Both the position numbers and the translations under genes were made by a program. Positions 30,517-39,438 of a stretch of DNA of 40,533 nt are shown piece after piece. Source of the stretch: Bacteroidaceae bacterium (GTDB lineage Bacteria; Bacteroidota; Bacteroidia; Bacteroidales; Bacteroidaceae); assembly GCA_017442855.1 (NCBI GenBank), contig JAFSPM010000005.1, positions 1-40,533 of the forward strand, in the 5' to 3' direction. Position 1 is the first letter of the stretch; every line of letters starts with the position of its first letter. The notes beneath the pieces were generated by a model. It was not told where the DNA came from, did no database searches, and saw only the letters and a program-made list of their open reading frames with translations.

Positions 30517-31959
30517 TTATAGTGATTTTAAAAATTCCACCAAATCGTCTCGTTCTTCCTTCGTCATGTTCTTGAAGATATTCTTCGATGCCTCACCCTC
30601 GCCACCGTGCCACATAATGGCCTCAACAAAATTTCGGGCACGTCCATCGTGCAGAAAATAGGTATGTCCGTTCACCTTCTGTTGTAAACCGATGCCCCAC
30701 AAAGGTGTGGTACGCCACTCGTTGCCACGAGCCAATCCGCTGACATAGTTGTCGTTCAGACCTACACCCATGATTTCGGAACCCATATCGTGCAAGAGGA
30801 AGTCGGAATAAGGATGAATGACCTGACTACCCAGCCAAGGTAACTCGGTGCCATTGAGCAACGTGGAACCACGAGGTTGTGTGTGCAAGGTCGTGGTGTG
30901 GCATAACTGGCACGATGCCTTATAGAACATCTGTTCGCCATGAATCACACGAGGGTCATTCACATTACGTCGTGCAGGCACGCCCAAGCTCTGCATATAG
31001 AGGTCCACATCCTCCATATCTTCGGTAGAGACATCCAGTTGGTCGTAGAGCAAGCCTATCATACTTCCCTGGTTGATTTGCAGTTGTCCCTCGCTAATCT
31101 CCTCAGGATAACGACTATTGGTCATTCCCATATCACTGCTGAAGCCCAGTTCCACTGTCAGGTCAGCATGTTGTGCCTTGTTGCCCGACAAGCCCAACTG
31201 AAGCTTACCCCGTTCGTTGATATAGTTAGCCTTGCCACTGATGCCAAACTCGGGATAGTTGCTCTGGCGAGCCAGTGCCTCAATCTCATTGCGGTCAATG
31301 GCCATGATCTGTCCCATACCCACATGTCGCAAGGGGATGCGTACCGTACAGAACAAGTCTTCTGGAGCAATGCTGTCGGCATACCATTCATATATCTCAT
31401 AGTTAGGCTTCGCCAACTCGTACTTCTCACCATCAGGAAACTCAAACGTCTCGAAATCATAAGTTACCCTCAGTTTCCCTTCTGGCTGAACACCATAGAT
31501 GGCATTGTCGTGAATCACACGCCCATAGTCTTGAAAGAAAGCACCGTTCTTGCGGGTGACATAGATCAAGGCTGAGGTAAAGCCGTAAGTGCCCGAGCCA
31601 CCTTGCGTCCACAGGGTGGGTTCCGTGCGTCCTGCATTACGATGGCAACTGCCACACGAATAACCTGCATAGACAGGTCCTAAACCACCATTATGACCAT
31701 TGTTATTGGTGCTTTTCACATTGTCATACAGTCGGTCACCACGATTAAAGCGGGTATCATAAACCCCACTTACCCAGTTGGCTGGCTGATCATAGGCCAC
31801 GGCCGAGTTGAAGAACACTGTGGATGTGCCGGCCGACAGGGCATAACCTTCGATGACTTCTATGTCTTCAGCCGTGAAATGGTCTCCTGTCTCATCGCAG
31901 GAAACCATTATCAATGCGGCTATAACAACCAATAAACAACGAAAACAGTTATTCTTCAT
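30517..31959 (-). CDS. Di-haem oxidoreductase family (DHOR/DUF1111) lipoprotein
   Basis: 480 aa. The lipobox V-S-C (Cys21) makes it a lipoprotein. Two c-type haem motifs are visible: Cys102-G-S-Cys105-His106 and Cys350-Q-L-Cys353-His354. Flanking signatures are G-L-G-P-V-Y-A-G-Y-S-C, R-I-P-L-R-H-V-G-M-G and F-L-H-D-G-R-A-R-N-F-V-E-A-I-M-W-H-G-G-E. This is the family found next to imelysins, distantly related to di-haem peroxidases. It overlaps the imelysin stop by 4 nt (ATGA). A role in electron transfer during iron handling at the envelope is inferred from that pairing. Confidence 0.93.
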   Translation of the reverse strand: MKNNCFRCLLVVIAALIMVSCDETGDHFTAEDIEVIEGYALSAGTSTVFFNSAVAYDQPANWVSGVYDTRFNRGDRLYDNVKSTNNNGHNGGLGPVYAGYSCGSCHRNAGRTEPTLWTQGGSGTYGFTSALIYVTRKNGAFFQDYGRVIHDNAIYGVQPEGKLRVTYDFETFEFPDGEKYELAKPNYEIYEWYADSIAPEDLFCTVRIPLRHVGMGQIMAIDRNEIEALARQSNYPEFGISGKANYINERGKLQLGLSGNKAQHADLTVELGFSSDMGMTNSRYPEEISEGQLQINQGSMIGLLYDQLDVSTEDMEDVDLYMQSLGVPARRNVNDPRVIHGEQMFYKASCQLCHTTTLHTQPRGSTLLNGTELPWLGSQVIHPYSDFLLHDMGSEIMGVGLNDNYVSGLARGNEWRTTPLWGIGLQQKVNGHTYFLHDGRARNFVEAIMWHGGEGEASKNIFKNMTKEERDDLVEFLKSL

Positions 31960-33182
31960 TTATTCAATATCTTTTGCATGAAAGGCTTCAACTCTCCTGT
32001 CAGCACAGTCTCAAGATCACCACAAGCATCCATAGCTTTCTTGGCTTCAGCACTGTTGATGTTGTTTCTGAAAGGCTGTGGGATAGCCTGAATGGCATCG
32101 GCAGCTGCCTGGATAGCATTCTTCACCTTGGTATCGAATGCTTCATCTACCTTCTTGACCAAAGCCGACAACGACTTTTCGTTGACGCTACCATCCAATG
32201 AACCAAAATATGCATTGCGGATGGAATAGATATTATTGGTATAGTCGTCGCGTGAGTGCCAACTGTACCAAGATTCAACCGCATAGAGGGCCTCTTGTGT
32301 CTTGCCATCTTCATACAAGCTCACAGGATCACCAATCTTGGAGGCACCCACCTCACTGGCAATGTCGGCACAGCCATCGATGATCTGCTCAATGCAATTG
32401 ATGGCACTGTTAAAGCCCTCGGTACCATCGTGTGCCTTGAATATCTCAGCATAACTTTTGCCTCCGTTATAACTATCGTTCCAGTCGGCATACAACGTAT
32501 TGGCATCGGCGCGCAACAAAGCTGCTACAGCTTGCATATAGTTGGCCCATGCATCTTTGTTAGCATCGGCATACTCCATCGTATTTGGGTCAGCAGAGCC
32601 TGTTGTAGCAGAAACGGTACGGGGCTCACCATCCTTGAAGGTCAGGTATTCCAATGTATGGAAACCACGAACACTTTGCACTGCCTCAATGTCTTCGTCA
32701 TCCTCGTCATAGTCACCACTCCACTCCAAAGCTGCCCAGTCGGCTGAATTCAGGATAGCAGCAATGGATACTTGATCAAGTGGCCAACTGTCCATGTTTG
32801 GATCAAGACCTTTATCTGCCACAGGGCCAAATAGGAATGCTTCGCTCGACTCCCAAGGCTCGCGTGCATCCAGCCAAGCATTGGCCACTTCCTCGAAATT
32901 GGCATCAGATGGTGATTGACGGAACTTTTCAACGGCTTTGTTCAGTGCTTCGTTTTTCTCTGCCAAAGCCTTGTAGGTAGGTAATACTACACCATCTACA
33001 TACTGTGCTACAGCAGCGCTCAAGTCGGCCTCAGTGACACTAACTGTAGGTGATGGTGTAGGTGTTGGAGAGGGACTTGGTGTAGGTGAAGGAGTTGGTT
33101 CGTTTTTATCACTGCCACAAGCCATGAAGGCAAACGCCATCGCAAATGCCATCAATCCATTAAAAAAGTCTTTTCTTTTCAT
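31956..33182 (-). CDS. Imelysin-family lipoprotein (peptidase M75-like)
   Basis: 408 aa. Lipobox M-A-C (Cys22), then a Pro/Ser/Thr linker (about 28-48) that holds the domain off the membrane. The helical imelysin domain (about 50-405) has the diagnostic G-x-H-x-x-E motif at 173-178 (G-F-H-T-L-E) and a W-L-D-A-R-E-P-W-E-S-S-E-A-F-L-F-G-P block. Imelysins are linked to iron uptake and are not proven peptidases. It follows the first porin by 26 nt and overlaps the di-haem gene, as in other imelysin loci. Confidence 0.95.
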   Translation of the reverse strand: MKRKDFFNGLMAFAMAFAFMACGSDKNEPTPSPTPSPSPTPTPSPTVSVTEADLSAAVAQYVDGVVLPTYKALAEKNEALNKAVEKFRQSPSDANFEEVANAWLDAREPWESSEAFLFGPVADKGLDPNMDSWPLDQVSIAAILNSADWAALEWSGDYDEDDEDIEAVQSVRGFHTLEYLTFKDGEPRTVSATTGSADPNTMEYADANKDAWANYMQAVAALLRADANTLYADWNDSYNGGKSYAEIFKAHDGTEGFNSAINCIEQIIDGCADIASEVGASKIGDPVSLYEDGKTQEALYAVESWYSWHSRDDYTNNIYSIRNAYFGSLDGSVNEKSLSALVKKVDEAFDTKVKNAIQAAADAIQAIPQPFRNNINSAEAKKAMDACGDLETVLTGELKPFMQKILNK

Positions 33183-33208
33183 AATTATAAGGATTTAATT
33201 TTCAATTA

Positions 33209-34552
33209 TCATTTTTTAAAGAACCAGCCAGCATACGCAATGCCGATATTAAACTCATTCTCACTATTAAAGCCCGTAGTGCCAAACACTTTCTGGGTAC
33301 CAATCTGGCGAGTGGTAAAATCTGCCTTTACCACCAAGTTGGGAAGTGGTTTCCAGTTCAGACCCATGCGCCACATGCTAACTTGACATCGGGCATCGGC
33401 CGTCTGGCCTTCATCCATCACCTGCTGAGGATTGTAATACTCATAATGGGCAAAAGGTATCACATCGGGGAATTTCTCGCTTTTAACAAGCGACTTGACC
33501 CTCACACCGAGGTCAACACTATAGGTTAGGGCCCCTGATGCAAAGGGTGCCTTACGACCATAGGGGGATAGTTTGGAATAGCTGTTGTTGATACGGGTGA
33601 TTCCTGCGGCTTTTCCCACATGGCCACTGATAATGTTACCCCTCATAATGAAATACTTATTGATATATTCACCATCAATATTCCAGATGGTAACAGGTAT
33701 CTTGCCTAATGAAGTATAGGTATTCAGTTTGTCGGCATTACCACCAGCATCGTTGATGTAATAGAACGAGCCTCCGATTCTTAGACCAGGCACACCTACA
33801 TAGTCAAGACGTGCTACCCATGCTGGCGAGGTGAAGTTATCAAGTTCAAAGAGGTTCTGGCGGCCACCTTTCACCCAATCGTACTTGCTGAAACCATTGG
33901 GATTCAAGCCTGCCACCACCATCGCCTGATAATTAAATGTAGAATACCTTTTACCAAACGTTCCAAAGAAGGAGATACCTGTCTCGTGCCAAGTGGAAGG
34001 AAATATGGTAGTTTCTCCTTCTGGGCGTGTTGTTCCGAAGAAATTTGTTGGCTCATGATGAGCATTGGTTAATCCAACAGGAAGCACTAAATGTCCAACA
34101 CGGACATTAAATTCTCGCGTAATCAATCGGGTGATATGAAATTGCTCCAACGCCACCTCACCACCTTTTTCAAATTCCTGCTCGTATTCACCATTCTCAC
34201 TGCCTGTACCCGTTTCCAGTTCGTAGGCCGTACCTACTCCACCCGATTCAAACTCTATCTCAGCACCCAGTATCCACTTGGAAGAGAATTTGTAGTCGAG
34301 CGCCAATACAAAACGAGGTATGGCAATCTGTGCATGGTTTTTCTTGCTATTGCCGACGGTAGAGCCATTCCAACGATTCAAACCATAGTCTTTCCAACTG
34401 GCATACATCTCGCCATAACCTCCGAAACGAAAGCGCCAATTACCACTGTACTCAGAAGTAACCGACTGATATTCATCACTCTTTTTATTCTGAGCAAAGA
34501 CTGTTGTCAACGGCAAAAGAGCCAATATGCAAAGGGTAATAATTCTATACAT
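33209..34552 (-). CDS. Outer-membrane porin-like barrel protein, first gene of the imelysin operon
   Basis: 447 aa with a signal peptide (about 1-20). The start F-R-F-G-G-Y-G-E-M-Y-A, the repeated amphipathic strands, R-V-G-H-L-V-L-P-V-G-L-T-N-A-H-H-E-P, and the C-terminal aromatic strand fit an outer-membrane barrel of porin type. I cannot name the solute. It is the first gene of a six-gene minus-strand operon and has a -7 box and a large inverted repeat upstream. A role in letting an iron source into the periplasm for the imelysin and di-haem proteins is inferred. Confidence 0.85.
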   Translation of the reverse strand: MYRIITLCILALLPLTTVFAQNKKSDEYQSVTSEYSGNWRFRFGGYGEMYASWKDYGLNRWNGSTVGNSKKNHAQIAIPRFVLALDYKFSSKWILGAEIEFESGGVGTAYELETGTGSENGEYEQEFEKGGEVALEQFHITRLITREFNVRVGHLVLPVGLTNAHHEPTNFFGTTRPEGETTIFPSTWHETGISFFGTFGKRYSTFNYQAMVVAGLNPNGFSKYDWVKGGRQNLFELDNFTSPAWVARLDYVGVPGLRIGGSFYYINDAGGNADKLNTYTSLGKIPVTIWNIDGEYINKYFIMRGNIISGHVGKAAGITRINNSYSKLSPYGRKAPFASGALTYSVDLGVRVKSLVKSEKFPDVIPFAHYEYYNPQQVMDEGQTADARCQVSMWRMGLNWKPLPNLVVKADFTTRQIGTQKVFGTTGFNSENEFNIGIAYAGWFFKK

Positions 34553-34575
34553 AATTCTGCTTGATTAATTCGCTG

Positions 34576-34583
34576 CAAAATTA
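34576..34583 (-). promoter_or_regulatory. -7 box of the porin-imelysin operon
   Basis: TAATTTTG on the minus strand, 23 nt before the porin start. No TTG at the right distance upstream; the inverted repeat at 34607-34657 begins there instead. Confidence 0.45.
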
Positions 34584-34606
34584 GACAGAACCCAGATAGG
34601 AAGAAA

Positions 34607-34657
34607 TACCTAAAAATATGTAAAATACATTGACAACGTATTCATCATTTTTAGGTA
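34607..34657. promoter_or_regulatory. 11-bp perfect inverted repeat upstream of the imelysin operon
   Basis: TACCTAAAAAT (34607-34617) and ATTTTTAGGTA (34647-34657), centres 40 bp apart (about four helical turns). The half-site start TACCTA resembles NarL-type heptamers (TACYYMT), and the local candidate regulator has a NarL/LuxR HTH. A partial half-site TAGGTATAT also occurs near 27392. Operator function is inferred. Confidence 0.5.
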
Positions 34658-34660
34658 TAT

Positions 34661-34783
34661 ATGGGTGTGAAGAATGAAAATGGTTCTGTATGTTACATTC
34701 TAGGCATGCTGAAAGGCATACGTAAGCAGCTAAACAGGCAGCTGGACGATGTGGTTCATGTAACGATTAGTGCCATACTTTAA
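34661..34783 (+). other. 40-codon open frame, doubtful
   Basis: ATG to TAA, encoding a short basic helix-like peptide (G-M-L-K-G-I-R-K-Q-L-N-R-Q-L-D-D). No family is recognised and no -7 box is seen. It fills the gap between two minus-strand genes. It may be chance or the end of a lost gene. Confidence 0.2.
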
Positions 34784-34784
34784 G

Positions 34785-37433
34785 TTACTGCAACTTCACC
34801 AGTTTAACCATACTATTTAGTCCACTTGGCATGGGTTCCCAATGCTCATAAGTAGTGTGCTCATAATGAATGTCCACCACATTGATGTTTTCAAACTTCC
34901 GCCAAGGAACCCCTCTTCGATCCATATCGCTGATACGATTGGCTGGTAAGTTTGTTACTTCAATGCGAAGGTCATTATTTCCGACCTTCAGATTCCGTAG
35001 TTTCAAGACGTATGGTACCGACCATACTGTACCAACATATATGCCATTCACGAAAACGCGCGCACTTTCACGCACATCTCCCAAGTCTATGGCCCAGTCA
35101 TTGTTCATCTCACTTCTGCTAAGCGTGAAACGGCATGAATAAACACCCGTTCCCATAGTTACCTTCACAGAATCATCATCGAGCGTTTCCCATGCTTGTA
35201 CCTTAGGCAATTTGAATGTCTGCTTTACAGCTGGAGCACTTTCCTCAAAACGAAGGGTCCATGCACTTGTTGTCAAGTCCTTTGTAACCGCATAATCCAG
35301 CACAGGTTGCTTTCCTGCATGGGGAACAGGCATATTGAATGTTTGCAAAATGACGGACTCTCCTGAACGCAGACGAATCCGCACCTTTCCATCGCGCTTT
35401 TCCACCGTATAGCGTTCACTGTCATTCAATGGATTGAAGAGCATGGCATCCAGAAAGTCCACCCCTAAGGTCACATACTGGTCAACATCATTGGAAGTCA
35501 AATTGGAGATAAAATAATGATACCCTGTAGGATTGCTCCGACGAATCATGTGAAGTCCACATACCGTCTTTAGCTCTTCCGGCTTTGCCAATCTGTTCAT
35601 TTCAGCATTGTCGATGCGATACAAGATAGGTGCCCCTTGTGCTTTCAGACAATCTAAGTGTGCTTTCAGTTGGGTAGTCATTCTTACTTCTCCAGGGATA
35701 ATCAATGCCTTATAGCTTACGCCTGCAGCCGTTTTAAGCTTGCCATCCTGATAGGTGGTTCCCAACAGATAGCTGTCACTGATGTAGTCGCAGTCGTATC
35801 CTAAAGAATCAATCAGCAATACATCACGAATAAACTCTGGCGCATTCTTGTCCATATTGCTGATCTCAAACATCATTAGTAAATCAGAAGTACGCCTTGC
35901 CCACATGTCGCGCACTGGCAAATAGACCAAGAAATCATTGTCGGGTTCACCCCATTGCAGGAAACGTTGGCAGTTGTTCACATAATCCGTGAAATTGGCA
36001 GCATCACGCCAGATGCTATTAGTAGGCGACATATCTATGGTTGCATAGAACTTCCATCCAGGCCAGGGATCATTTGTGGGAGAATAGGCAGTACCATGAA
36101 AAAACACACGATTCACCCCTGCGCAGAATATCAAATCCACGTCAGGCTTCAACTGTGATAGTGAGGTGCGGAAATGTTCTGTCAACCAAGTGAATGATTC
36201 GCAACTGGTCAAAGGCTTTCCTGTGATATGGGCAGCTGATGAGGCATACTTCAGCATGGATAGGTCGCTGTAATTTGGACGCACTTTATCCACATCCGTA
36301 CGCAGTCCTTTGATGCCAAAGTCGGACAATCCGAAACCTTCTATCTCTGGAATATCCACTGCTGCATAATGGTCAATCAGATTAGCAGGAGAGCCATGTG
36401 CTTGATTGCGTGTCTTCACGTTATGACTATGTGCCCATTCTGTCCATTGTTTCGTGAAATTCTCTAAGAGAAGGTCGCTCAATGTTTCTCTATAATCTAT
36501 CAATACCTGCGTAGGATCTTCACCTTCGTTGAGGAAGAGTTCTGGCAGATATTCCTCCAATTTATATCCTCTTCGTTTGGCAAATTCCGTAAAAATGCCA
36601 GGTGTCCAATCTGCACCATACACCTCATAACTGTCGTTAAAGAATGTATCAGGATAAGGTGTGCCGTTCTCTGCAAAAGCTTTGTCAAAACGTTCGAGAT
36701 AATGCTTCACTGCCTTTGCATCAAAATGGTCAATCACCCAACCTTCCCCACCTGGAGCAGCGCGGTTGACACGTTGCTTGGTACGCGCCTGATAGACGGA
36801 AAAGATCTGCCAAGTACCAGCTTTCATTATCTTTGGCTCCCACGTCAGCACATTGTCTTGCACCAATGATGTCAGATCCAGCGTTTCTGTAGGGATGTCC
36901 AACCGATAAGCCATCACCCTTTGCAACAGGGCTGTTTGTTGTACGTTTTCGCCGTCTTCTTCTGTGGTCGATGCCACTTTCAGACGATCGTCTGGTGTAA
37001 GATCTAAGCTCAGCTGATTTAACACCTGGACAGTATCCACTCTATACATCACTCTACATGTGGCTTCCTCCAATGGCACATCAGGACCGCCAAATGGCCA
37101 TCCTGTCCCACAGTTCATATCTATCTGCATGTGGTTTCTAACGCCAACTTCTTCCACGTATTTCAGTATCTCCATCCATCGGGGAGACAGAAAACTCACA
37201 TTGTTGGCCTCATTGCCCTTTACTCCATAAATAGGTGTAATCTCTAAAGTGCGGATACCATGACTGGAATACTCTTTCATCAGTTCATTAAGCTCTGTTT
37301 CTTCTACAGCACTACCCATCCACCACCAACGGGTTCCTGCATGTGTCTGAATTGAAGAGTCAGGCCATTTCTGTGCTTGAACAGTCAAGGCCATCATACA
37401 GAACAATAATAAGAGTATCTTTTTCATTTCCAT
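34785..37433 (-). CDS. Secreted GH106-like alpha-L-rhamnosidase
   Basis: 882 aa with a signal peptide (about 1-21); ATG 37427 is an equally good start. The motifs are those of the GH106 group: T-R-W-W-W-M-G-S near the start, M-N-C-G-T-G-W-P-F-G-G-P, F-F-N-D-S-Y-E-V-Y-G, R-N-Q-A-H-G-S-P-A-N-L, a V-F-F-H-G-T-A-Y-S-P segment, and a C-terminal jelly-roll with W-x-I-D-L-G-D-V-R-E-S-A-R-V-F-V-N-G. It should cut alpha-L-rhamnose from pectin (rhamnogalacturonan) or rhamnosides. It is monocistronic with its own consensus promoter. It is a second, unrelated rhamnosidase besides the one at 22426. Confidence 0.9.
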   Translation of the reverse strand: MEMKKILLLLFCMMALTVQAQKWPDSSIQTHAGTRWWWMGSAVEETELNELMKEYSSHGIRTLEITPIYGVKGNEANNVSFLSPRWMEILKYVEEVGVRNHMQIDMNCGTGWPFGGPDVPLEEATCRVMYRVDTVQVLNQLSLDLTPDDRLKVASTTEEDGENVQQTALLQRVMAYRLDIPTETLDLTSLVQDNVLTWEPKIMKAGTWQIFSVYQARTKQRVNRAAPGGEGWVIDHFDAKAVKHYLERFDKAFAENGTPYPDTFFNDSYEVYGADWTPGIFTEFAKRRGYKLEEYLPELFLNEGEDPTQVLIDYRETLSDLLLENFTKQWTEWAHSHNVKTRNQAHGSPANLIDHYAAVDIPEIEGFGLSDFGIKGLRTDVDKVRPNYSDLSMLKYASSAAHITGKPLTSCESFTWLTEHFRTSLSQLKPDVDLIFCAGVNRVFFHGTAYSPTNDPWPGWKFYATIDMSPTNSIWRDAANFTDYVNNCQRFLQWGEPDNDFLVYLPVRDMWARRTSDLLMMFEISNMDKNAPEFIRDVLLIDSLGYDCDYISDSYLLGTTYQDGKLKTAAGVSYKALIIPGEVRMTTQLKAHLDCLKAQGAPILYRIDNAEMNRLAKPEELKTVCGLHMIRRSNPTGYHYFISNLTSNDVDQYVTLGVDFLDAMLFNPLNDSERYTVEKRDGKVRIRLRSGESVILQTFNMPVPHAGKQPVLDYAVTKDLTTSAWTLRFEESAPAVKQTFKLPKVQAWETLDDDSVKVTMGTGVYSCRFTLSRSEMNNDWAIDLGDVRESARVFVNGIYVGTVWSVPYVLKLRNLKVGNNDLRIEVTNLPANRISDMDRRGVPWRKFENINVVDIHYEHTTYEHWEPMPSGLNSMVKLVKLQ

Positions 37434-37456
37434 ATTTTGTTTGATTTTGGCAATTG

Positions 37457-37489
37457 CAAATATACAAATAATCCATACTATTTCGCAAA
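37457..37489 (-). promoter_or_regulatory. Promoter of the GH106-like gene
   Basis: On the minus strand TTTG (37486-37489), 21 nt, TATATTTG (37457-37464). It lies back to back with the divergent promoter at 37495. Confidence 0.65.
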
Positions 37490-37494
37490 CAGAA

Positions 37495-37525
37495 TTTGAA
37501 TAGATAGCAATTATTTGTATTTTTG
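37495..37525 (+). promoter_or_regulatory. Promoter of the metallophosphoesterase gene
   Basis: TTTG (37495-37498), 19 nt, TATTTTTG (37518-37525). The two divergent -33 boxes are only 5 nt apart, so the promoters probably compete or share a regulator. Confidence 0.7.
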
Positions 37526-37577
37526 CCTCGTAATCCTTATAACTTTAGTTTTTTGACATGCGCAAATAAAAACGATT

Positions 37578-38699
37578 ATGCGAATAAGTATTTTCATAGC
37601 GATTCTGGCATTTGTCTTGTTGTTAGTCGGATATGTCAGTTGGCACCTTTGGCGTATTGCTCCAGGTGGTTATAAATGGGGAGCAATGGGCGTTTTCGTG
37701 TTATGGATGATAACCTTTTTTGTAGGTTTCTTCATCACGGAGCGCATCTCCATCGGGGCTGCAACTGTGGTGTATGAGGTTGGTAACACCTGGCTGATAG
37801 CGTTTCTTTATCTGCTGCTGATTTTCATCGTAGCTGACATCGTTTCCCTATGTCATCTATTGCCGAAAGAGTATCTTAAAAACAGCATGGTGGGTCTGCT
37901 TGCTGTAATCGGTATCGTGACAGTCATCATGGCAATTGGAGCTTTTCACTACCACCACAAATACCGAGAGGAGATAACCGTTTTTACCAACAAGCCATTG
38001 GAGAAAGAGCTGACCGTCGTGATGGCGAGTGACTTGCACCTTGGATATCACAATCGTAAGACGGAGTTAGCTCGGTGGATTGATCTTTTCAACGATGAAA
38101 AACCCGATCTGGTGCTTATTGGTGGAGACATCATAGATTTAAGCATCCGTCCTGTGCTGGAGGGCAACTATGCAGAGGAATTCCGACGCACGAAGGCGCC
38201 AGTATATGCTGTGCTTGGTAACCACGAGTATTTTAGTGATGTCGGAAAGGCAGAGTCCTTCTTCAAGGAAGCTGGCATCATCCTGCTAAAAGACTCTGTA
38301 GCCCACTTCAATGGATTAGACATCGTAGGACGTAACGACCGCACAAACACTATGCGGAAGAATCTTTCTGAACTGACGGCAGACCTTAATGGCTTTACCA
38401 TCTTGCTCGACCACCAACCCTATCTTCTTGAGGAGGCTGAAAAGGCTGGTATCGACTTTCAGTTCAGTGGACACACCCACCGCGGACAGGTTTGGCCAAT
38501 ATCATGGATAACGGATAGGGTGTACGAAAAGTCATGGGGGCATCATCGTCGTGGTAATACGCAATACTATATCAGTTCAGGACTTGGCATCTGGGGACCC
38601 AAAATCCGTATCGGCACACGTTCTGAATACTTGGTAGTGCACATTGTGACAGATAATAGCAGAATAAGTAATAAAGTTGAAGATGGACAAAATCAATAG
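37578..38699 (+). CDS. Membrane-anchored calcineurin-like metallophosphoesterase
   Basis: 373 aa. Four transmembrane segments (about 3-23, 35-55, 70-92, 104-124) are followed by a metallophosphoesterase domain with all motifs: D-L-H (Asp152, His154), G-G-D-I-I-D (Asp184), G-N-H-E (Asn215, His216), L-D-H-Q-P and S-G-H-T-H-R-G-Q near 300. This is the YkuE-like layout. Such proteins act on lipid or nucleotide phosphates near the membrane; the substrate is unknown. The methyltransferase gene overlaps its end by 17 nt. Confidence 0.93.
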   Translation: MRISIFIAILAFVLLLVGYVSWHLWRIAPGGYKWGAMGVFVLWMITFFVGFFITERISIGAATVVYEVGNTWLIAFLYLLLIFIVADIVSLCHLLPKEYLKNSMVGLLAVIGIVTVIMAIGAFHYHHKYREEITVFTNKPLEKELTVVMASDLHLGYHNRKTELARWIDLFNDEKPDLVLIGGDIIDLSIRPVLEGNYAEEFRRTKAPVYAVLGNHEYFSDVGKAESFFKEAGIILLKDSVAHFNGLDIVGRNDRTNTMRKNLSELTADLNGFTILLDHQPYLLEEAEKAGIDFQFSGHTHRGQVWPISWITDRVYEKSWGHHRRGNTQYYISSGLGIWGPKIRIGTRSEYLVVHIVTDNSRISNKVEDGQNQ

Positions 38700-39438
38700 T
38701 AAAATGGACCCGATGGGAAGAGCCATTGCAGAGTACCATAAGACAGGAACGGCAGACAGGCTTAGGGTGTTCTCCCCCATGTTTGAGGAGGATGAGCTAC
38801 CCTTGCCTACTCTTTTCCGTAGCTACGAAGAGATGCCAGAGATAGAGCGAAAGGCGCTTGACTTGGCAAAGGGAAAGACGCTTGATGTGGGTGCTGGCGC
38901 TGGCTGTCATTCGCTTGTACTTCAGCAAAGAGGCATAGATGTAACTGCTATCGACATTTCTCCTCTTTCCGTTAAAACCATGAAGGAACGTGGCATCAGG
39001 AAAGTGCTTGAACAAGATTTCTTCACCCTACATGAACAGTATGATACCATTCTGATGCTTATGAACGGTATAGGTATTATGGGAACCTTGGAGCGTATGC
39101 CTGTATTCTTCAAGCTACTTGACAGGATTCTGGCTCCTGGGGGGCAGGTATTGTGCGACTCATCGGATATCTGCTACGTATTTGAGACAGATGACGGTAT
39201 CATAGAGTTGCCTGATGATACGGACTATTATGGTGAGCTTACTTTCCAAATACAATATAAGGACACCATAGGAGAACCATTCGACTGGCTCTATATTGAT
39301 GCAGATACGCTAACTCAACAAGCTGAGGAAAACGGCTATACAGTAGAGGTGTTGGCAGAAGGTAAGCATTACGATTACTTAGCTTCCATACGCCACCGTG
39401 ATCTTCATGTTCTAAGTGCCCTACAAAAAAACACGTAG
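38683..39438 (+). CDS. Class I SAM-dependent methyltransferase
   Basis: 251 aa from ATG 38683, inside the previous gene; ATG 38704 is an alternative. Motif I L-D-V-G-A-G-A-G (67-74) is followed by acidic-loop I-D-I-S and motif IV-like I-L-M-L-M-N-G-I-G-I-M-G. The SAM fold is clear; the acceptor is not. Translational coupling to the phosphoesterase suggests a shared pathway. No signal peptide, so cytosolic. Confidence 0.9.
   Translation: MDKINSKMDPMGRAIAEYHKTGTADRLRVFSPMFEEDELPLPTLFRSYEEMPEIERKALDLAKGKTLDVGAGAGCHSLVLQQRGIDVTAIDISPLSVKTMKERGIRKVLEQDFFTLHEQYDTILMLMNGIGIMGTLERMPVFFKLLDRILAPGGQVLCDSSDICYVFETDDGIIELPDDTDYYGELTFQIQYKDTIGEPFDWLYIDADTLTQQAEENGYTVEVLAEGKHYDYLASIRHRDLHVLSALQKNT

Noticed and set aside
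32256-32747. 163-codon plus-strand open frame
   Set aside because: Antisense to the imelysin gene, where G-x-H-x-x-E and the lipobox are in the minus frame.
33040-33110. Short tandem-like GT/GA-rich repeats
   Set aside because: They encode the Pro/Ser/Thr linker of the imelysin lipoprotein; not a CRISPR array, origin or mobile repeat.
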